Source of the DNA: Lachnospiraceae bacterium
GTDB lineage: Bacteria; Bacillota; Clostridia; Lachnospirales; Lachnospiraceae
Direction of reading: 5' to 3'
Assembly: GCA_900770225.1 (NCBI GenBank)
Contig: CAAGJU010000019.1
Location: forward strand, 1-13,870
Length of the DNA stretch: 13,870 nucleotides
Made by a program: the position numbers and the translations under genes. Positions 13,542 to 13,870 of the stretch are shown piece after piece (position 1 is the stretch's first letter; every line of letters starts with the position of its first letter). The notes below the pieces were generated by a model. That model made no database searches. It saw only the letters and a list, made by a program, of their open reading frames with translations, and was not told where the DNA came from.

Positions 13542-13870
13542 GTACGTGCTGTATCAGGCTGTTGTGTGCCGGAAGTAGACTTCACACGCTAAGGCGCGCA
13601 AGATCGGTGATGAATTTGCAGCAAAAACATAGGCAGGTGCCACGACGGTCCAACAACATCGGGCTTGTATGGGGTCAGATGTTACGGTATTTCACAGCTT
13701 TCACAGATGACAGGCGAACATTGTACGTTTTTCGTCGTGAGTGAGCGCGCTAGCTGCGGCCCGGGTGACAACCGTTCAGCGGTTCGCCGTTTCCGCTCTG
13801 TCTTCGCCCTTCGGGCTCGCCAATCGCGGACGGCTATCGCATGGGCGGTTTATAATGCTCTCGCTTCGTC
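13542..13870. other. Gap without a supportable gene
   Basis: No ORF here has a ribosome site and protein-like composition; a 60-codon open frame at 13562-13744 starts at GTG and looks accidental. Structures seen are a GAAG-CTTC hairpin flanked by GTGTG/CACAC (13565-13588), AACCG/CGGTT (13771-13785) and GCCC/GGGC (13806-13816). None ends in a T tract, so no terminator for the permease is evident. The gene to which the last bases belong, if any, lies beyond the window. Confidence 0.5.
13776..13840 (-). repeat. Possible diverged relative of the pre-pilT palindrome
   Basis: Read on the minus strand, this stretch contains ATTGGCGAGCCCGA and further on AGAGCGG, resembling GTTGGCGAGTACGA and AGAGCGG inside the palindrome at 11034-11177. 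The similarity is short and judged by eye, so a shared repeat family is only a suggestion. Confidence 0.25.

Noticed and set aside
13562..13744. 60-codon open frame near the window end
   Set aside because: It starts at GTG without a ribosome site, is rich in Arg, and has no recognisable similarity.

Overview
The window looks like part of the chromosome of an anaerobic Gram-positive Clostridia, most likely Lachnospiraceae. The reasons are the good AGGAGG-type ribosome sites, the intermediate GC content, the multi-domain isopeptide-type surface protein with a KTGD sorting-like tail, a sigma-region-2/membrane/Ig-like hybrid protein, and a compact pilus-like cluster containing a DUF4860-like protein. 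This assignment rests on protein character alone; no rRNA or other marker is present. All convincing genes are on the + strand.

Region 1 (1-2870) is the 3' part of a large cell-wall-anchored adhesin or pilin-backbone-like protein built from Spy0128/FctA-, Cna-B- and SpaA-like modules. Region 2 (2871-5783) holds a hairpin-rich leader, a two-TM protein with a degenerate GGDEF domain, a membrane protein whose cytoplasmic part resembles sigma-70 region 2 and whose outer part is Ig-like, and a type I signal peptidase. Region 3 (6066-7244) is a predicted lipoprotein with a transglutaminase-like Cys-His-Asp domain.

Region 4 (7484-12284) is a compact type IV pilus/type II secretion-like cluster. It encodes a PilC/GspF platform protein, a small pilin-like protein, a DUF4860-like protein, two further pilin-like proteins and a PilT-family ATPase. 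No PilB-type extension ATPase, prepilin peptidase, PilM/N/O set or canonical major pilin is present in the window. Region 5 (12450-13541) is an EamA/DMT-family permease with an unusual charged N-terminal extension. Region 6 (13542-13870) has no supportable gene.

The most striking non-coding feature is that four consecutive intergenic gaps each carry their own unrelated, near-perfect head-to-tail tandem repeat (44, 34, 57 and 38 bp units, about three copies each). Several of these run into the ribosome site of the next gene. Tandem repeats also occur inside three coding regions (two of 42-bp period and one of 18-bp period). A roughly 144-bp imperfect palindrome lies just upstream of the pilT-like gene.

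Taken together, the genes look like a cell-envelope module: a sorted adhesin, export and processing (signal peptidase, transglutaminase-like lipoprotein), a minimal pilus-like machine, and two proteins with regulator-derived folds that may have been repurposed. The functional link between these parts is inferred from adjacency and common orientation.
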